Source: JACCTU01 sp963788055 (GTDB lineage Bacteria > Actinomycetota > Thermoleophilia > Gaiellales > Gaiellaceae). Taken from it: a DNA stretch of 64,000 nt. Made by a program: the position numbers and the translations under genes. How positions within the stretch are numbered: the stretch's first letter is position 1; each line of letters opens with the position of its first letter. Below are positions 16,912 through 25,135 of the stretch, in pieces. The DNA is taken from NCBI GenBank assembly GCA_963788055.1, contig CAWBFA010000002.1, positions 558,001 through 622,000 of the forward strand, read 5' to 3'. The notes beneath the pieces are model-generated. The model was not told the DNA's origin, did not search any database, and worked only from the letters and a program-made list of their open reading frames with translations.

Positions 16912-17700
16912 GTGCAGGAGATCCGCGTCGAGAGCTGGCCGGAGCTCCACGAGCGGCTGTTCGAGGACTCCTGGCAGGAGCGCCTCGGGCGACACCGCTC
17001 GAACTTCGCATACCGAGGGCGCGCGCTCGCGAGCGAAGGTCTCGAGACGAGCCTCCAACGGCTCGGCGGCGAACCGGGGTCGCTCGAGGCGCCGCTGATC
17101 CGCAGCTTCCGCAAGTACGCCAGGCGGAGCGACGTTCCGTACGACTCGGCCTGGAACTGGCTCGCGCTCGCGCAGCACCACGGTCTGCCGACGCGCCTGC
17201 TCGACTGGACGTTCTCGCCCTACGTCGCGCTCCACTTTGCGACGACGCAACTGCTGCGGTACGACGAGGACGGTGTCGTGTGGACGATCGACTATGTCCG
17301 CGCGCACGAGCTGCTGCCCGACTCGCTGCGCGAGGTGCTCGGCGACGAGGGCGCCAACGTCTTCACAGCGGAAATGCTCGACCGCGTCGCGCGAGGCCGC
17401 GGTGAGCTGGACCACCTCGCCGATGACGACGACTTCGTTCTCTTCCTCGAGCCGCCGTCGCTCGACGACCGGATCGTGAACCAGTACGCCCTCTTCTCGC
17501 TGATGTCGTCACCCGCTGCGTCCCTCGACGAGTGGAGCGAGCAGCACGACCTCGTTCGCAAGCTCGTCGTCCCCGCCGAGCTGAAATGGGAGGTGCGCGA
17601 CAAGCTCGACCAGGCGAACATCACGGAGCGCGTGCTGTTCCCAGGCCTGGACGGCCTGAGCTCGTGGCTGCGGCGGTACTACCTTCCGCGCGACGGCTGA
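16912..17700 (+). CDS. FRG-domain protein
   Basis: A 262-residue protein from GTG 16912; the frame is open from 16837. It shows the FRG-domain hallmarks: NFAYRGRA near residue 30 and AQHHGLPTRLLDWTFSPYVALHFA near residue 85. The rest is mixed alpha/beta, with an acidic stretch (DHLADDDDF). FRG domains occur alone or fused in bacterial and phage proteins. Their biochemical role is not settled, and some are found among defence or toxin-like genes. Here it stands alone, divergent from deoC and convergent with era, with its own hairpin terminator. I see no defence genes around it. Confidence 0.75.
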   Translation: MQEIRVESWPELHERLFEDSWQERLGRHRSNFAYRGRALASEGLETSLQRLGGEPGSLEAPLIRSFRKYARRSDVPYDSAWNWLALAQHHGLPTRLLDWTFSPYVALHFATTQLLRYDEDGVVWTIDYVRAHELLPDSLREVLGDEGANVFTAEMLDRVARGRGELDHLADDDDFVLFLEPPSLDDRIVNQYALFSLMSSPAASLDEWSEQHDLVRKLVVPAELKWEVRDKLDQANITERVLFPGLDGLSSWLRRYYLPRDG

Positions 17701-17714
17701 GGTTCGAAGCGCAC

Positions 17715-17735
17715 CCCCACCCTTGGGTGGGGTTT
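17715..17735 (+). terminator. Hairpin terminator after the FRG gene
   Basis: CCCCACCC (17715-17722) pairs with GGGTGGGG (17725-17732), followed by TTT. It lies 14 bases after the FRG stop, in the gap before convergent era. The rest of this 135-base gap shows no gene. Confidence 0.6.
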
Positions 17736-17835
17736 GGGCCACCCCGCACCCAACGTCGAGGCTACCGCTGAACGTGTGACGTGTCTGTGCTGGGTTGCCG
17801 CGGGGGCGTGACGATTGCTGCACACGCGACGGTGC

Positions 17836-18696
17836 TCAGAGGCCGAGCCGGTCGAGCAGCGCGGCGTCGCGGCGCCAGCGCGGACGCACTTTCACCTGCA
17901 AGTCGAGAAAGACGGGCCGGCCGAGGATCGCCTCGAATTCCGGGCGCGCTCGAGTGCCGATCTCCCTGACCATCGAGCCACCCTTGCCGACGAGGATGTG
18001 CTTCTGGGACTCCGTCTCGACGAGCAGGTTCGCGCGAACAACCTTCTCCCCCAGCTCCTCGATCTCGACCGTGATCGCGTGAGGCACCTCCTCCTTGGTG
18101 AGCTGAAGCGCCTTTTCGCGGACCAGCTCGGCGAGCTGAAGCTCGAGCGGAAGGTTGGTCCGCTGGTCGAGCGGAAAGTACGCAGGTCCCTCAGGGAGCA
18201 AGCCGATGAGCTCTTCCCGCAGCTCCGCGATTCCATCGCCTGTCTTCGCGCTCACCGGGTGCAGCGCGTGGAACGGGCCGAGTTGCGAGGCGGTCGCCAT
18301 CTGCGTCGCGATGTGACCGGGTTTGAGACGATCGACCTTGTTCAGCGCAATCACGACCGAGACCCCGAGCCCGAAGACGCGCTTCGCGATGAAGCGGTCG
18401 CCGGCGCCGATGCGCTCACGGGCGGAGAGCACGAACAGGACGGCCTCGACGTCATCGAACGCGTGATCGACCGTGCGCTGCATCCGCTCGGTCATCTCGT
18501 CGAGCGGCCGCTGGAACCCCGGCAGGTCGACCAGGACGAGTTGCGAGTCCTCGGCGTTGGCGATCCCGAAGATCCGATGACGCGTCGTCTGCGGCTTGTC
18601 GGAGACGATCGCGACCTTGCCGCCGCTGAGCGCGTTGACGAGCGTCGACTTGCCGACGTTCGGCCGACCGGCGACCGCGACGAAGCCGCTTTTCAC
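17836..18696 (-). CDS. era: GTPase Era (16S rRNA/30S assembly)
   Basis: A 286-residue GTPase. G1 GRPNVGKS is at residues 10-17, then G2 TTRHRI, G3 DLPG, G4 NKVD and G5 SAKTGDG. The C-terminal KH domain has HILVGKGGSMVREIG, which binds the 3' end of 16S rRNA. The GTG at 18696 overlaps the cdd stop as GTGA, and this start puts the first strand (KSGFVAVAGRPNVG) at the usual distance. It is the last gene of the long cluster running from murJ, in the conserved ybeY-dgkA-cdd-era order. Confidence 0.95.
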   Translation of the reverse strand: MKSGFVAVAGRPNVGKSTLVNALSGGKVAIVSDKPQTTRHRIFGIANAEDSQLVLVDLPGFQRPLDEMTERMQRTVDHAFDDVEAVLFVLSARERIGAGDRFIAKRVFGLGVSVVIALNKVDRLKPGHIATQMATASQLGPFHALHPVSAKTGDGIAELREELIGLLPEGPAYFPLDQRTNLPLELQLAELVREKALQLTKEEVPHAITVEIEELGEKVVRANLLVETESQKHILVGKGGSMVREIGTRARPEFEAILGRPVFLDLQVKVRPRWRRDAALLDRLGL

Positions 18697-19058
18697 AGGT
18701 CGAACGACTCGGGAAGCAGCTCCGCGGTCGTGCGGGTCACGACTTCGCCGTTCGCGCGGCGGAAGATCACGCGGTCGAGCCCGAACTCGTGCAGCCACTG
18801 GCGGCAGCCCCCGCAGGGCGACGCCGTGATCGCGATCGCCTCGAGCTCACCAGGGTTGAGGCCTTCGGTCACCGCACGGGACAGCGCCGTCCGCTCCGCG
18901 CAGATGCCGAGCGGGTAGGAGGCGTTCTCGACGTTCACACCCTCGATCACCCGTCCGTCTCGCGTCAGCACCGCAGCGCCCACGTGGAACTTCGAGTACG
19001 GCGCGTATGCGCGCTCGGCGACTGCGTCCGCGCGCGCGAGGAGCTCGTCGTCAGTCAC
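18693..19058 (-). CDS. cdd: Cytidine deaminase
   Basis: A 121-residue homotetrameric-type cytidine deaminase of the pyrimidine salvage pathway. The zinc/catalytic motif CAER is at residues 53-56 with the glutamate proton shuttle, and the second zinc pair is PCGGC at 81-85; the substrate motif NVENASYPLGICAE is complete. The GTG start at 19058 overlaps the stop of dgkA-PAP2 as GTGA, and its own stop overlaps era in the same way. Confidence 0.95.
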   Translation of the reverse strand: MTDDELLARADAVAERAYAPYSKFHVGAAVLTRDGRVIEGVNVENASYPLGICAERTALSRAVTEGLNPGELEAIAITASPCGGCRQWLHEFGLDRVIFRRANGEVVTRTTAELLPESFDL

Positions 19059-19783
19059 GTCCCGAACACCTGGAAGATCACGAGCGTCACGAGCGCCCCG
19101 AGCAGCCCGCCGAGGAAGACCTCGAACACGGAATGCACGCCTGCCTCGATGCGTGTCTGCGCCACCAGCAAGGCCATGATGAACGTCACGGTCGAGACGA
19201 GGAACCAGTACCGCTCGTTGCCGACAAGCGTCGTGACGGCCATCCAGCCGCCGAACGCGACGGCCGCATGGCCCGACGGGAGCCCACCTCGCAGTGGCGT
19301 ACCTCGCCCGGTGTACGCCTTGGCTGCGATCACCAACATCACGGTGAGGACGAGCGCGATCAACGTCACCTCGAACGGCGCGTCGCGCAGATCGTCGAGG
19401 ATCCGCAGGCTCGGGTCGCGAAGCCGGTCGGCGAACACGAGATAGCCGACCGCGACCGCGACGACGGTCGCGATCAGAACCGCACCTGCCGCGATGTCCT
19501 TCGCCAGCTTGGCCATCGGGTCGAACGAGGTCGTTGCGACGTCGATCGCGCCTTCGATCGCCGAGTTCACCATCTCCGCGATCAGAACGAACGCGATCAC
19601 GATCAGGAGCGCGATCAGCTCGAACTTGTTCACGCCGGTCACAAGCGCCCCGATCAGCACGACGACCGCGAGCAGGAAGTGAATCCGCATGTTCCGCTGC
19701 GTCCTGAGGACGTGGATGATCCCCTCGAAGGCGTAGTTGAAGCTCTCGAGAAGGGACGGTGGACGAGGGCGTGGCGCGCTCAC
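19055..19783 (-). CDS. Diacylglycerol/undecaprenol kinase fused to PAP2 phosphatase
   Basis: A 242-residue membrane protein with two lipid-phosphate domains. Residues 10-115 are a DgkA-type kinase: NYAFEGIIHVLRTQRNMRIH, AEMVNSAIEGAID and DPMAKLAKDIAAGAV, with three membrane segments. Residues 130-240 are a PAP2-type phosphatase with KAYTGRGTPLRGG, LPSGHAA and RIEAGVHSVFEV, the three catalytic motifs. Kinase and phosphatase acting on lipid carriers in one chain suggest recycling of undecaprenyl or diacylglycerol phosphates; this is inferred. The GTG start overlaps the ybeY stop as GTGA. Confidence 0.88.
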   Translation of the reverse strand: MSAPRPRPPSLLESFNYAFEGIIHVLRTQRNMRIHFLLAVVVLIGALVTGVNKFELIALLIVIAFVLIAEMVNSAIEGAIDVATTSFDPMAKLAKDIAAGAVLIATVVAVAVGYLVFADRLRDPSLRILDDLRDAPFEVTLIALVLTVMLVIAAKAYTGRGTPLRGGLPSGHAAVAFGGWMAVTTLVGNERYWFLVSTVTFIMALLVAQTRIEAGVHSVFEVFLGGLLGALVTLVIFQVFGT

Positions 19784-20157
19784 TGCCGATGCATTCGCTC
19801 TCGCTCCTCCATCTCCGGCCCGTGATCGTGACCCAGCAGGTGCAGGAGCGCATGGACGAGCGGTCCCCGCCACTGCTCTCCCACGACCTGCGGACAGACG
19901 ATCGCGTCGCCGAGTTGCCGCGGAGGTCCGTCCGGCAGGCGATCGCGCTCGTCGATGGGGAACGCGAGCACGTCGGTCGTCTCGTCGATCCCGAGGTGCT
20001 CGCGCTTCAGACGCCGGATCTCGTCGGGCTCGACGAAGTGAATGCCGAGCTCTCCCTCGTCGACGCCTTCGGCGGCGAGCACGCTTCGTGCGAGCGAGAT
20101 CGCCCCGCGCTCGTCGACCTCTTGCCCGCTTCGATTTTCGATCTCGACCGCGACCAT
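19780..20157 (-). CDS. ybeY: Endoribonuclease YbeY (16S rRNA maturation)
   Basis: A 125-residue metalloenzyme with the zinc motif HALLHLLGHDH (three histidines) near the C-terminus and the preceding family text LGDAIVCPQVV. It acts in 16S rRNA 3'-end processing and ribosome quality control. The ATG overlaps the phoH stop by two bases (TGATG at 20155-20159). The phoH-ybeY-dgkA-cdd-era order is widely conserved. Confidence 0.94.
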   Translation of the reverse strand: MVAVEIENRSGQEVDERGAISLARSVLAAEGVDEGELGIHFVEPDEIRRLKREHLGIDETTDVLAFPIDERDRLPDGPPRQLGDAIVCPQVVGEQWRGPLVHALLHLLGHDHGPEMEERERMHRQ

Positions 20158-21119
20158 CAGCGGCTGCGCTGCGTGCCCGTCTCCTCTGCGTGGCGCTTGT
20201 AGGCCTCGACAATCCGCTGCACAAGCTTGTGGCGAACGACGTCTTTGTGCGTGAACTGGACGAAACCCACGTCATCGACGCCCTCGAGGATTCGCTGCAC
20301 GTGGATCAGGCCCGATGCCTGCTCACGGGGGAGGTCGACCTGCGTCACGTCGCCGGTGACGACCATCTTCGAGCCGAAGCCCAGTCGGGTGAGGAACATC
20401 TGCATCTGTTCGGGGCTCGTGTTCTGCGCTTCGTCGAGGATCACGAAGGAATCGTTCAGCGTGCGCCCCCGCATGAACGCGAGCGGTGCGACCTCGATCG
20501 TCCCGCGCTCCATGTAGGCGTTCAGCTTCTCCGGGTCCATCGTGTCGTAGAGCGCGTCGAAGAGCGGCCGCATATACGGGTCGACCTTCGCGAGCATGTC
20601 GCCGGGGAGGAACCCGAGCCGCTCGCCTGCCTCGACGGCGGGACGGGTGAGGATGATGCGGCCGACCTGGCGCTCGGACAGCGCCGCCACGGCGAGCGCG
20701 ATCGCGAGGTAGGTCTTGCCGGTGCCCGCGGGCCCGATTCCGAAGGAGACGGTGCAGTTGCGGATCGCGTCCACGTACTGCTTCTGGGTGACCGTCTTCG
20801 GGGCGATCTTCTTGCCCCGGTGGCGCCAGACCACGTCGTCGAAGACGTCCCGGATGTCGGCGGCCTGGTCGAGCGCGCCGAGCACGGCGTCGACCGTCGA
20901 AGGCCCGATGTCGTGGCCGCCCTCGACCAACTCGACGAGCTCGTCGACCACCGCGCGCGCCTCTGCGACCCCGCGGTCGTCCCCCTCGAGCGTCAGCTGG
21001 TTGCCGCGCAGGCGAATCGTGCAGTGAAGCCGATCGCGGAGCGAGTCGAGCACGCCGTCGCCGATCCCCGCGAGCTCGGCGGCGACGTCGTTCGAGACGG
21101 AAAGCGTCTGCTGCTTCAC
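20157..21119 (-). CDS. phoH: PhoH-family ATPase
   Basis: A 320-residue protein: an N-terminal region of about 100 residues (KH-like, RLRGNQLTLEGD) followed by a PhoH ATPase domain with Walker A GPAGTGKT at 129-136 and Walker B FVILDEAQN, plus the sensor-like VTGDVTQVDLPR. The role is probably RNA helicase or ribosome-associated, as inferred from its constant pairing with ybeY. The GTG start at 21119 has TACACT six bases upstream and no Shine-Dalgarno, so a new transcript probably begins here within the cluster. Confidence 0.93.
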   Translation of the reverse strand: MKQQTLSVSNDVAAELAGIGDGVLDSLRDRLHCTIRLRGNQLTLEGDDRGVAEARAVVDELVELVEGGHDIGPSTVDAVLGALDQAADIRDVFDDVVWRHRGKKIAPKTVTQKQYVDAIRNCTVSFGIGPAGTGKTYLAIALAVAALSERQVGRIILTRPAVEAGERLGFLPGDMLAKVDPYMRPLFDALYDTMDPEKLNAYMERGTIEVAPLAFMRGRTLNDSFVILDEAQNTSPEQMQMFLTRLGFGSKMVVTGDVTQVDLPREQASGLIHVQRILEGVDDVGFVQFTHKDVVRHKLVQRIVEAYKRHAEETGTQRSR

Positions 21120-21125
21120 GCCGGA

Positions 21126-21149
21126 AGTGTAGGCGGGACGAATCGTCCC
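21126..21149 (-). promoter_or_regulatory. phoH promoter with overlapping inverted repeat
   Basis: The -10 box TACACT (21126-21131) is followed upstream by the perfect inverted repeat GGGACGA-A-TCGTCCC (21135-21149), which lies in the spacer between -10 and -35. It may be an operator. Confidence 0.45.
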
Positions 21150-21214
21150 AGTCCCGGCGCAGAGCCGTCACTGACATGCGACAGAGTCGTGGGTAGCCTC
21201 GAAGCCAGGGAGGC

Positions 21215-21236
21215 GGGTGGCCCAACGGCCCCACCC
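21215..21236 (-). terminator. Weak hairpin after yqeY
   Basis: GGGTGG pairs with CCACCC, with additional CC/GG pairs inside, in the 139-base gap between yqeY and phoH. There is no clear T-tract. Confidence 0.3.
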
Positions 21237-21258
21237 CGATGGGAGGGGAATGCCTTCG

Positions 21259-21702
21259 CTAGGCCAGCTTCTCGCGGACGAGCTGGCTGACGGTCGAGCC
21301 GTCGGCGCGGCCCGCGATCTGCGGCATCACGTCCGCCATCACGCGCCCGAGCTCGCGCATGCTCGTCGCGCCGACCTCCGCGATGACGTTGTCGACGATC
21401 TCCTCGATCTCTTCCTCGCTCAGCGGCTCCGGCATGAACTCCTCGAGGATCGCGAGCTCGCGCTCCTCGGACGCGGCCTGCTCCTCACGCCCGCCCGTGC
21501 GGAACGCCTCGGCCGCCTCCGTCCGGCGCTTCCGCTCGCGCTGGAGCACCTGCAGCTCCTCGTCCCCGGTCAGCGGACGTTGCAGCTCCTTTTCGGCGCC
21601 CCGCAGTGCGGTGAGGATCAGGCGCAGCGTGTCGCGCCGCTCGGCCTCGCGCGCGAGCGTCGCCTGCCTGAGCTCGTCTTCGATCTCCGCGATCAAGGTC
21701 AA
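21259..21702 (-). CDS. yqeY: GatB/YqeY-domain protein
   Basis: A 147-residue helical protein of the GatB/YqeY family: EIEDELRQATLAREAERRDTLRLIL at the start, then AILEEFMPEPLSEEEI and LGRVMADVMPQIAGRADG. It resembles the tRNA-binding tail domain of GatB; its cellular role is uncertain. The TTG start at 21702 overlaps the HIT gene stop as TTGA, so it is translated by coupling. Confidence 0.88.
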   Translation of the reverse strand: MTLIAEIEDELRQATLAREAERRDTLRLILTALRGAEKELQRPLTGDEELQVLQRERKRRTEAAEAFRTGGREEQAASEERELAILEEFMPEPLSEEEIEEIVDNVIAEVGATSMRELGRVMADVMPQIAGRADGSTVSQLVREKLA

Positions 21703-22028
21703 AGATCTTCTCCCATCTCGCTCCCACCAAGGACGTGAACATGCAGATGGAAGACCGTCTGCCCTCCTCCGGGGCCGACGTTGATCACGACGCGATAGTC
21801 CTCCAGCCCTGACTCGCGAGCCGTGTCCGCGACGAACTCGAGCAGGCGCTTGGCCTCGTCTGCGTCGAGATCGCCGATGTCCCTGAACGTCTCGACGTGC
21901 CGCTCTGGGATCACGAGCAGGTGGGTCGGCGCCTTGGGCGAAATGTCGCGGATCGCAACGAAGCCGTCCTCCCGCCGCACGTGGTCCCCCTCGCGGTAGA
22001 GCCGGCAGAAGAGGCAGTCCTCAGGCAG
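21699..22028 (-). CDS. HIT-family nucleotide hydrolase/transferase (Hint-type)
   Basis: A 109-residue HIT protein. The active-site motif HLHVHVLGG is near the C-terminus, and the N-terminal CLFCRLYREG with the cysteine pair is typical of Hint proteins that hydrolyse AMP conjugates. The family normally begins two or three residues before CxFC. In this frame the only codon there is CTG at 22028, inside the eight-base overlap CTGCCTGA with the mtaB stop. I therefore take CTG as the start, since upstream in-frame starts would give a long arginine-rich tail read from mtaB. Confidence 0.85.
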   Translation of the reverse strand: MPEDCLFCRLYREGDHVRREDGFVAIRDISPKAPTHLLVIPERHVETFRDIGDLDADEAKRLLEFVADTARESGLEDYRVVINVGPGGGQTVFHLHVHVLGGSEMGEDL

Positions 22029-23208
22029 CGAGTATCCCCTCCTCCGTCGCCGCCGCGGCGCGGACGCGGAGAAACGAACCAACCGGCGCGTCGACGAGCC
22101 ACGGCGAGTAGTCGTCTCCGTAGCCTCGGCCCGGCCGGTCGACGAGCACGTCGTCCTCCGAACCGACCTTCGCACGCCACCGCGCCAGCATCGCCGCCCG
22201 CGACGCCTCGCGAAGCCGAGCGCCTCGCTCTTTCTTCACCGCCGGGGGGACATCATCGGTCGCGGCCGTCGCCGTTCCAGGGCGCGGCGAGTAGGGAAAA
22301 ACGTGCACCTTGGTGATTCCGGCATCGCGCACGACGCGCAGCGTATTTGCGAACGCGCGCTCGTCCTCACCGGGAAAGCCGACGATCACGTCCGTCGTCA
22401 CGTTGAAGTCCGCGAAGCGCTGGAGCCGGCGGAGATAGGTCGAGACCGTGTATCTGCGCGCCATCGCGCGCAACACGTGGTCGTCGCCGGACTGAAGGGG
22501 AACGTGCAGGTGGCGCGTTACCGTCGGGGTCTCGCGCAACGCACGCTCCAGCCGCTCGTCCACGTGGTTGACCTCGATCGAGGAAAGGCGAAGCCGCGCA
22601 AGCCCAGGGATCGCGCCGGCCTCGCGGACGAGACGAGCAAGGTCGTAGCCCGTCTGACGGTCGCGGTAGCACCCGAGGTTGATGCCGGTGAGCACGACCT
22701 CGCGGTGACCCTGCGTCACGCGGCGTCGGATCTCGGACAGCACGGCTCCGGCCTGCCTGCTGCGACTCGCCCCACGAACGAGCGGGACGACGCAGAAGTT
22801 GCACGAGAAGCTGCAGCCGTCCTGGATCTTCACGAAGGCGCGCACTCGGTCGAGCCGGGTGTCGGCCCGGACGCAGCCCAGGGCCCCGACGTCGCCCGCT
22901 ACGAATGCCGGCGTCTCCTCGCTTCGGTGCGGGACGACGACGACGTTCGTGGGAAGTTCCGCAAACGCGGTGCCTGCGAGGTTCGCGGCGCAACCGGTGA
23001 TGTAGACGCGACGGTGCGTGCGGGCCGCCCGCGAGGCTTCCTTCCGCGACTTCGCCACCGCCTCGTTCGTGACGCAGCAGCCGTTGACGACCGCGACGTC
23101 GCCGTTTTGCTGCTCGACGTGCCCGTCGGCGAGCAGGCGCTCGCGGATCTCCTGCGAGTCGGTGTGTGAGACCTTGCACCCGAGGAAGCGGACGCTGAAC
23201 GTCGCCAC
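22021..23208 (-). CDS. mtaB: tRNA t6A37 methylthiotransferase MtaB
   Basis: A 395-residue radical-SAM enzyme that adds a methylthio group to t6A at position 37 of tRNAs reading ANN codons. The N-terminal UPF0004 domain supplies cysteines FLGCKVS, NGCCVT and TGCAA for the auxiliary cluster. The radical SAM motif CSFSCNFC lies near residue 130, followed by TGINLGCY and IVGFPGE. A short TRAM-like end (DVLVDRPGRGYGDDYSPW) closes it. The GTG start at 23208 has TACGAT seven bases upstream and no Shine-Dalgarno. Confidence 0.93.
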   Translation of the reverse strand: MATFSVRFLGCKVSHTDSQEIRERLLADGHVEQQNGDVAVVNGCCVTNEAVAKSRKEASRAARTHRRVYITGCAANLAGTAFAELPTNVVVVPHRSEETPAFVAGDVGALGCVRADTRLDRVRAFVKIQDGCSFSCNFCVVPLVRGASRSRQAGAVLSEIRRRVTQGHREVVLTGINLGCYRDRQTGYDLARLVREAGAIPGLARLRLSSIEVNHVDERLERALRETPTVTRHLHVPLQSGDDHVLRAMARRYTVSTYLRRLQRFADFNVTTDVIVGFPGEDERAFANTLRVVRDAGITKVHVFPYSPRPGTATAATDDVPPAVKKERGARLREASRAAMLARWRAKVGSEDDVLVDRPGRGYGDDYSPWLVDAPVGSFLRVRAAAATEEGILAA

Positions 23209-23215
23209 GGCCGGG

Positions 23216-23221
23216 ATCGTA
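23216..23221 (-). promoter_or_regulatory. -10 box of mtaB, leaderless type
   Basis: TACGAT on the minus strand, seven bases before the GTG start; no Shine-Dalgarno. Confidence 0.45.
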
Positions 23222-23230
23222 CGCGACCGG

Positions 23231-23995
23231 CTAGGACGCTCGGCGAAAGCGGTCGGCGGCCCAGCCGTCGAGCGTTCGCCGCTCGACGTGCGTCCAGCCG
23301 GGCGTCTTCGGGCTGTCGCGCTCGAGATAGCCGGAGGCGATGAGCTCGCCGGCGTCGAGCCTCGTCGCGAGCAGCTCGACCGCGTCGAGCGCGATGTTCG
23401 CGACCACGACGTCGACCATCGGCATCGTGTCCCGTGTCACGTCGCCCGCCGCGGCCACCACGGTCACACCGTTCGCGGTCGCGTTCGCACTCGTCGTCGC
23501 GACGGCGAACGGATCGTCGTCGAACGCGTGCACCGGTGAGAACCCGAGCTTTGCTGCAGCGACCGAGAGCACCCCGGACCCGCAGCCCGCATCCAGTAGC
23601 GACCCGGGAGGAACCTTGGCGAGGAGCTCGAGGCAAAGTCGCGTCGTCGCATGCGCTCCCGTCCCGAACGCGAGGCCGGGGTCGATGACGATTGCGATCG
23701 CGTTGTCGGGTGCGCCCTCCCACGACGGCCCGACCCAGAAAGGACCGGCGAGGGCCGGTCGATGGAAAGTGCGCCAGCGCTCCGCCCAGTCCGTCGGGAC
23801 GTCGTCCTCCCGTGCCGCACCGAAGGCGCGTGCGATGCGCGACCCCCCGTGAGCATCCGTGTACGCGGCGAGCTCCACCTCGGTGCCGCGGTCTCGCTCC
23901 TCGAACCCTTCCGGCGCGAGCTCGAGCATCAGCGCACGAGCCTCCTCCGCGCGCTCGCACGGGACGCGGACGGCGACGCGCCGGAGGCCGCTCAG
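23231..23995 (-). CDS. prmA: Ribosomal protein L11 methyltransferase-like protein
   Basis: A class I SAM-dependent methyltransferase of the PrmA family. DPGLAFGTGAHATTRLCLELL and SLLDAGCGSGVLSVAAAKLG form the SAM site, and VVANIALDAV is the NPPF-like motif. An ATG at 23929 would remove the family's N-terminal strand. The segment before it (LRRVAVRVPCERAEEARALMLELAP) is PrmA-like and in frame, and the only start-like codon there is CTG at 23995, in a CTGA overlap with the dnaJ stop. I therefore propose a 254-residue product from CTG. L11 as substrate is inferred from the family. Confidence 0.85.
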   Translation of the reverse strand: MSGLRRVAVRVPCERAEEARALMLELAPEGFEERDRGTEVELAAYTDAHGGSRIARAFGAAREDDVPTDWAERWRTFHRPALAGPFWVGPSWEGAPDNAIAIVIDPGLAFGTGAHATTRLCLELLAKVPPGSLLDAGCGSGVLSVAAAKLGFSPVHAFDDDPFAVATTSANATANGVTVVAAAGDVTRDTMPMVDVVVANIALDAVELLATRLDAGELIASGYLERDSPKTPGWTHVERRTLDGWAADRFRRAS

Positions 23996-25110
23996 CGGAA
24001 CGCGCTCTTCAGCTTGTCAAAGAACCCCTCGTCGGGGCGGTAGTTCTCCTCGTCCGTGAGCCGGGCGAACTCCTCCAGCGCCACACGCTGCTCGTCGCTG
24101 AGACGTCGAGGCACGACGACGTTCACGAGGACCCGGTGGTCGCCTCTTCCGAACCCCTGCAGCACCGGCATCCCGCGTCGCGACAGTACGCGGACCTCGC
24201 CTGCCTGCGTGCCCGCATCGAAGCCGAGGTCGAGCTCGCCGTCGATCGTCTCGATCGTCCGCGTCGCGCCGAGCGCCGCCTCGACGATCGTGAGGTCGAT
24301 CGTAGAGTAGATGTCGTCGCCCTCGCGCACGAACCTCGCATCGCGCTTGACCCGCACGCGAACGTAGACGTCGCCGGCCGGCCCGCCCTGGCTGCCCGCG
24401 TGGCCGGCTCCCGAGACCCGGATTCGCTGGCCGTCGTGGATCCCGGGCGGGATCTCGACCGGAAGAGTCTTCTCTTCGACCGCACGTCCTGATCCGCCAC
24501 AGTCCAGGCAGGGATGCTCGACCAGCCGCCCGTCGCCGCCACAGCGGGGGCACGTCTGGCTGCGCACGAACTCGCCGAACACGCTCCGCCCGACCTGCTG
24601 CAACCGTCCGGTTCCGCTGCAGGTCTCGCACTCGCTCGTGCCGGTTCCGGGCTCGGCGCCTTCGCCGCTGCAGCGCTCACACGTGACGACGACCTCGTAC
24701 GGGACCTCTCGGGTCACGCCCGTCGCGGCCTCGACGAGCTCGATCTCGACCTCAGCCGCAACGTCCTGGCCGCGGGCGCGCCGCGTCCGGCCGCCCCCGC
24801 CGAAGAGGTCGTCTCCGAAGAACGCAGAGAAGAGGTCGGTCAGGCTGCCGAAGTCAAACTGCGACGCGTCGAAGGTCCCACCGCGGAGCCCCGCGTGGCC
24901 GAACCGGTCGTAGAGCTCACGGGTCTCGGACTTCGAGAGCACCTCGTAGGCTTCGACGACCTCGCGGAAGCGGACTTCGGCGTCCGGGGCGTCGGACACG
25001 TCGGGATGGAGTTCCCGCGCCTTCCTCCGGAACGCACGCTTGATCTCGGCGTCGTCGGCGCCGCGCGCGACGCCCAGCAGCTCGTAGTAGTCGCGCTTCG
25101 TCGTCGACAT
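23992..25110 (-). CDS. dnaJ: Chaperone protein DnaJ
   Basis: A 372-residue type I DnaJ. The J domain (residues 5-70) has the HPD motif (ARELHPDVSD). A Gly/Phe-rich segment follows, and the zinc domain shows all four repeats CERCSGEG, CETCSGTG, CPRCGGDG and CLDCGGSG. The C-terminal peptide-binding domains complete it. It is the co-chaperone of DnaK, which is not in this window. It follows hrcA by 25 bases and overlaps prmA by four. Confidence 0.96.
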   Translation of the reverse strand: MSTTKRDYYELLGVARGADDAEIKRAFRRKARELHPDVSDAPDAEVRFREVVEAYEVLSKSETRELYDRFGHAGLRGGTFDASQFDFGSLTDLFSAFFGDDLFGGGGRTRRARGQDVAAEVEIELVEAATGVTREVPYEVVVTCERCSGEGAEPGTGTSECETCSGTGRLQQVGRSVFGEFVRSQTCPRCGGDGRLVEHPCLDCGGSGRAVEEKTLPVEIPPGIHDGQRIRVSGAGHAGSQGGPAGDVYVRVRVKRDARFVREGDDIYSTIDLTIVEAALGATRTIETIDGELDLGFDAGTQAGEVRVLSRRGMPVLQGFGRGDHRVLVNVVVPRRLSDEQRVALEEFARLTDEENYRPDEGFFDKLKSAFR

Positions 25111-25135
25111 GTGCGGGCTCAGCGTAGCTCCGCCG

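Noticed and set aside
18693..19058. cdd as part of a 386-residue fusion protein
   Set aside because: The upstream part is an out-of-frame reading of the DgkA-PAP2 gene; GTG 19058 sits in a GTGA overlap.
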